Source: an uncultured Ruminococcus sp. (GTDB lineage Bacteria; Bacillota_A; Clostridia; Oscillospirales; Acutalibacteraceae). Taken from it: a stretch of DNA of 6,467 nt. Shown here one piece after another: positions 5,464-6,467 of this stretch (positions are counted from its first letter, which is position 1; each line of letters opens with the position of its first letter). The stretch lies in assembly GCA_902773395.1 (NCBI GenBank), contig CACYEJ010000261.1, forward strand, positions 1 to 6,467, given 5' to 3'. The position numbers and the translations under genes were made by a program. Below the pieces are notes generated by a model that searched no databases, had not been told where the DNA came from, and was given only the letters and a program-made list of their open reading frames with translations.

Positions 5464-6467
5464 TTGGTATTCAGTTCAACAGTATTCCTGTTTCTGTTTT
5501 TTCCTGTTACCTATGTTTTGTATCTGATAATACCGTCTATAAAAGCAAAGAATGTTATCTTAATAATAACGAGTCTATTATTTTATGCATTTGGCGAGCC
5601 TGTTACCGTATTTCTGATGATATTTTCGGTTTTGGTAAATTACGCTTTGGGTCTTGCAATAGCTAAAGCTAATAGCAGCGGAAAACCATTCTTGGTGATG
5701 TCAATAGTGTTCAATTTGGTGCTTTTGTGTATATTTAAATATACTATGTTTTTTACAGAACTTATCAACTCTGTACTTTCGATAGACATTCCCGTACCGA
5801 ATATAAGACTGCCGATAGGAATTTCCTTTTTTACATTTCAGATATTATCATATGTAATAGACGTTTACAAAGACAAGTCGCTTGTACAGAAAAGCTTTTT
5901 TAATGTTTTGCTGTATATATCGTTATTTCCTCAGCTTATAGCAGGGCCTATAGTCAAGTATTATGACATAGCAAAGCAAATTGAAAGCAGAGAAATAACC
6001 GCGCAGAATACTGCATTGGGAATAAGACGATTTATATGCGGATTATCAAAAAAGATACTTATAGCGAACACCATAGGAAGCGCAGCGGACACAATGTTTT
6101 CGCTCGGAGGCAGCGATCTGAGTATTCTTACATGCTGGCTTGGAGGTATTGCATATACCATACAGATCTATTTTGATTTCAGCGGTTACAGTGATATGGC
6201 AATAGGGCTTGGAAGAATGCTGGGTTTTACTTTTAAGGAGAATTTTAATTACCCGTATACTTCAAGCAGTATGCAGGATTTCTGGCGGCGATGGCATATA
6301 TCAATATCATCGTGGTTCAAGGAGTATTTATACATACCGTTGGGCGGTAACAGAAAAGGCAAGCTTAGAACGGCTGTTAATAAAATAATCGTATTTTTCT
6401 TCACAGGATTGTGGCACGGAGCAAACCTTACATTTGTTGTATGGGGTCTTGTACACGGTATGTTTCT
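5464..6467 (+). CDS. MBOAT-family membrane O-acyltransferase (AlgI/DltB-type), 3' end outside window
   Basis: From TTG 5464 the frame stays open to the window edge, giving 334 residues of a family usually about 450-500 long. It opens MVFSSTVFLFLFFPVTYVLY, the typical first helix, and continues with several hydrophobic segments. Family signatures follow: LPIGISFFTFQILSYVIDVY (about 120-139), FPQLIAGPIVKY, QIYFDFSGYSDMAIGLGRML, DFWRRWHIS (272-280), EYLYIPLGGNRKG and GLWHGAN with H318, the invariant MBOAT catalytic His. A second His (H331, in LVHG) is also conserved. In the AlgI/PatA/DltB group the enzyme takes an acyl group, usually acetyl, from a cytoplasmic donor and passes it across the membrane to an extracytoplasmic partner. 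The DHHW protein upstream is the natural partner, so O-acetylation of a surface or secreted glycan is likely; D-alanylation is less likely, as no dltA/C/D is seen. The family call is very strong, the substrate unknown. Confidence 0.96.
   Translation, partial: MVFSSTVFLFLFFPVTYVLYLIIPSIKAKNVILIITSLLFYAFGEPVTVFLMIFSVLVNYALGLAIAKANSSGKPFLVMSIVFNLVLLCIFKYTMFFTELINSVLSIDIPVPNIRLPIGISFFTFQILSYVIDVYKDKSLVQKSFFNVLLYISLFPQLIAGPIVKYYDIAKQIESREITAQNTALGIRRFICGLSKKILIANTIGSAADTMFSLGGSDLSILTCWLGGIAYTIQIYFDFSGYSDMAIGLGRMLGFTFKENFNYPYTSSSMQDFWRRWHISISSWFKEYLYIPLGGNRKGKLRTAVNKIIVFFFTGLWHGANLTFVVWGLVHGMF

Noticed and set aside
5439..5666. 75-codon plus-strand frame overlapping the lipoprotein end
   Set aside because: The overlapping frame from TTG 5464 encodes an unmistakable MBOAT N-terminus with a strong ribosome binding site, so this frame is a shadow.
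5464..6467. DltB of teichoic acid D-alanylation
   Set aside because: The MBOAT resembles this group, but dltA, dltC and dltD are not seen and the neighbour is DHHW/AlgX-like, which favours O-acetylation. The unseen right side could change this.

Overview
The window is an AT-rich stretch with all recognised genes on the plus strand. It suggests an anaerobic gut or rumen Firmicute of the Ruminococcus/Oscillospiraceae type. The reasons are type I dockerin modules in two consecutive genes, clostridial-style 20-residue cell-wall/glucan-binding repeats, TTG starts with purine-rich ribosome binding sites, and a lipoprotein with a long Ser/Asp/Glu linker. The genus is an inference, because no rRNA or other taxonomic marker lies here.

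Layout. Positions 1-438 hold the 3' end of a secreted dockerin protein: an Asp/Ser/Thr-rich linker, a Thr-Pro-Asp repeat linker, then a C-terminal type I dockerin. Positions 439-748 are intergenic. They contain a perfect 14-bp hairpin that may end the first transcript, a weaker hairpin followed by T-runs, and an extended -10 promoter candidate facing the next gene. From 749 to the right edge runs a tight cluster of four genes that looks like one operon. (1) A 759-residue exported protein with signal peptide, Thr-Pro-Asp linker, type I dockerin, 21 cell-wall-binding-type repeats and a C-terminal transglutaminase-like domain with a visible Cys-His-Asp triad. (2) A membrane-anchored DHHW/AlgX-like SGNH-type protein with D-S-H-W and R-D-S-F-G motifs. 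(3) A lipoprotein with a long disordered linker and a C-terminal domain made of two similar halves. (4) The first 334 residues of an MBOAT (AlgI/DltB-type) membrane O-acyltransferase, cut by the window edge.

How they may work together. MBOAT plus a DHHW/AlgX-like partner is the known arrangement for O-acetylating extracytoplasmic glycans: the MBOAT passes acetyl groups across the membrane and the SGNH-like partner transfers them to the polymer. The lipoprotein probably belongs to the same surface complex. The first operon gene adds a surface protein that could be held by cohesin (dockerin), by glycan (repeats), or both, and that carries a papain/transglutaminase-fold catalytic domain. The link between this protein and glycan O-acetylation is the most interesting feature here, but it rests on gene order alone.
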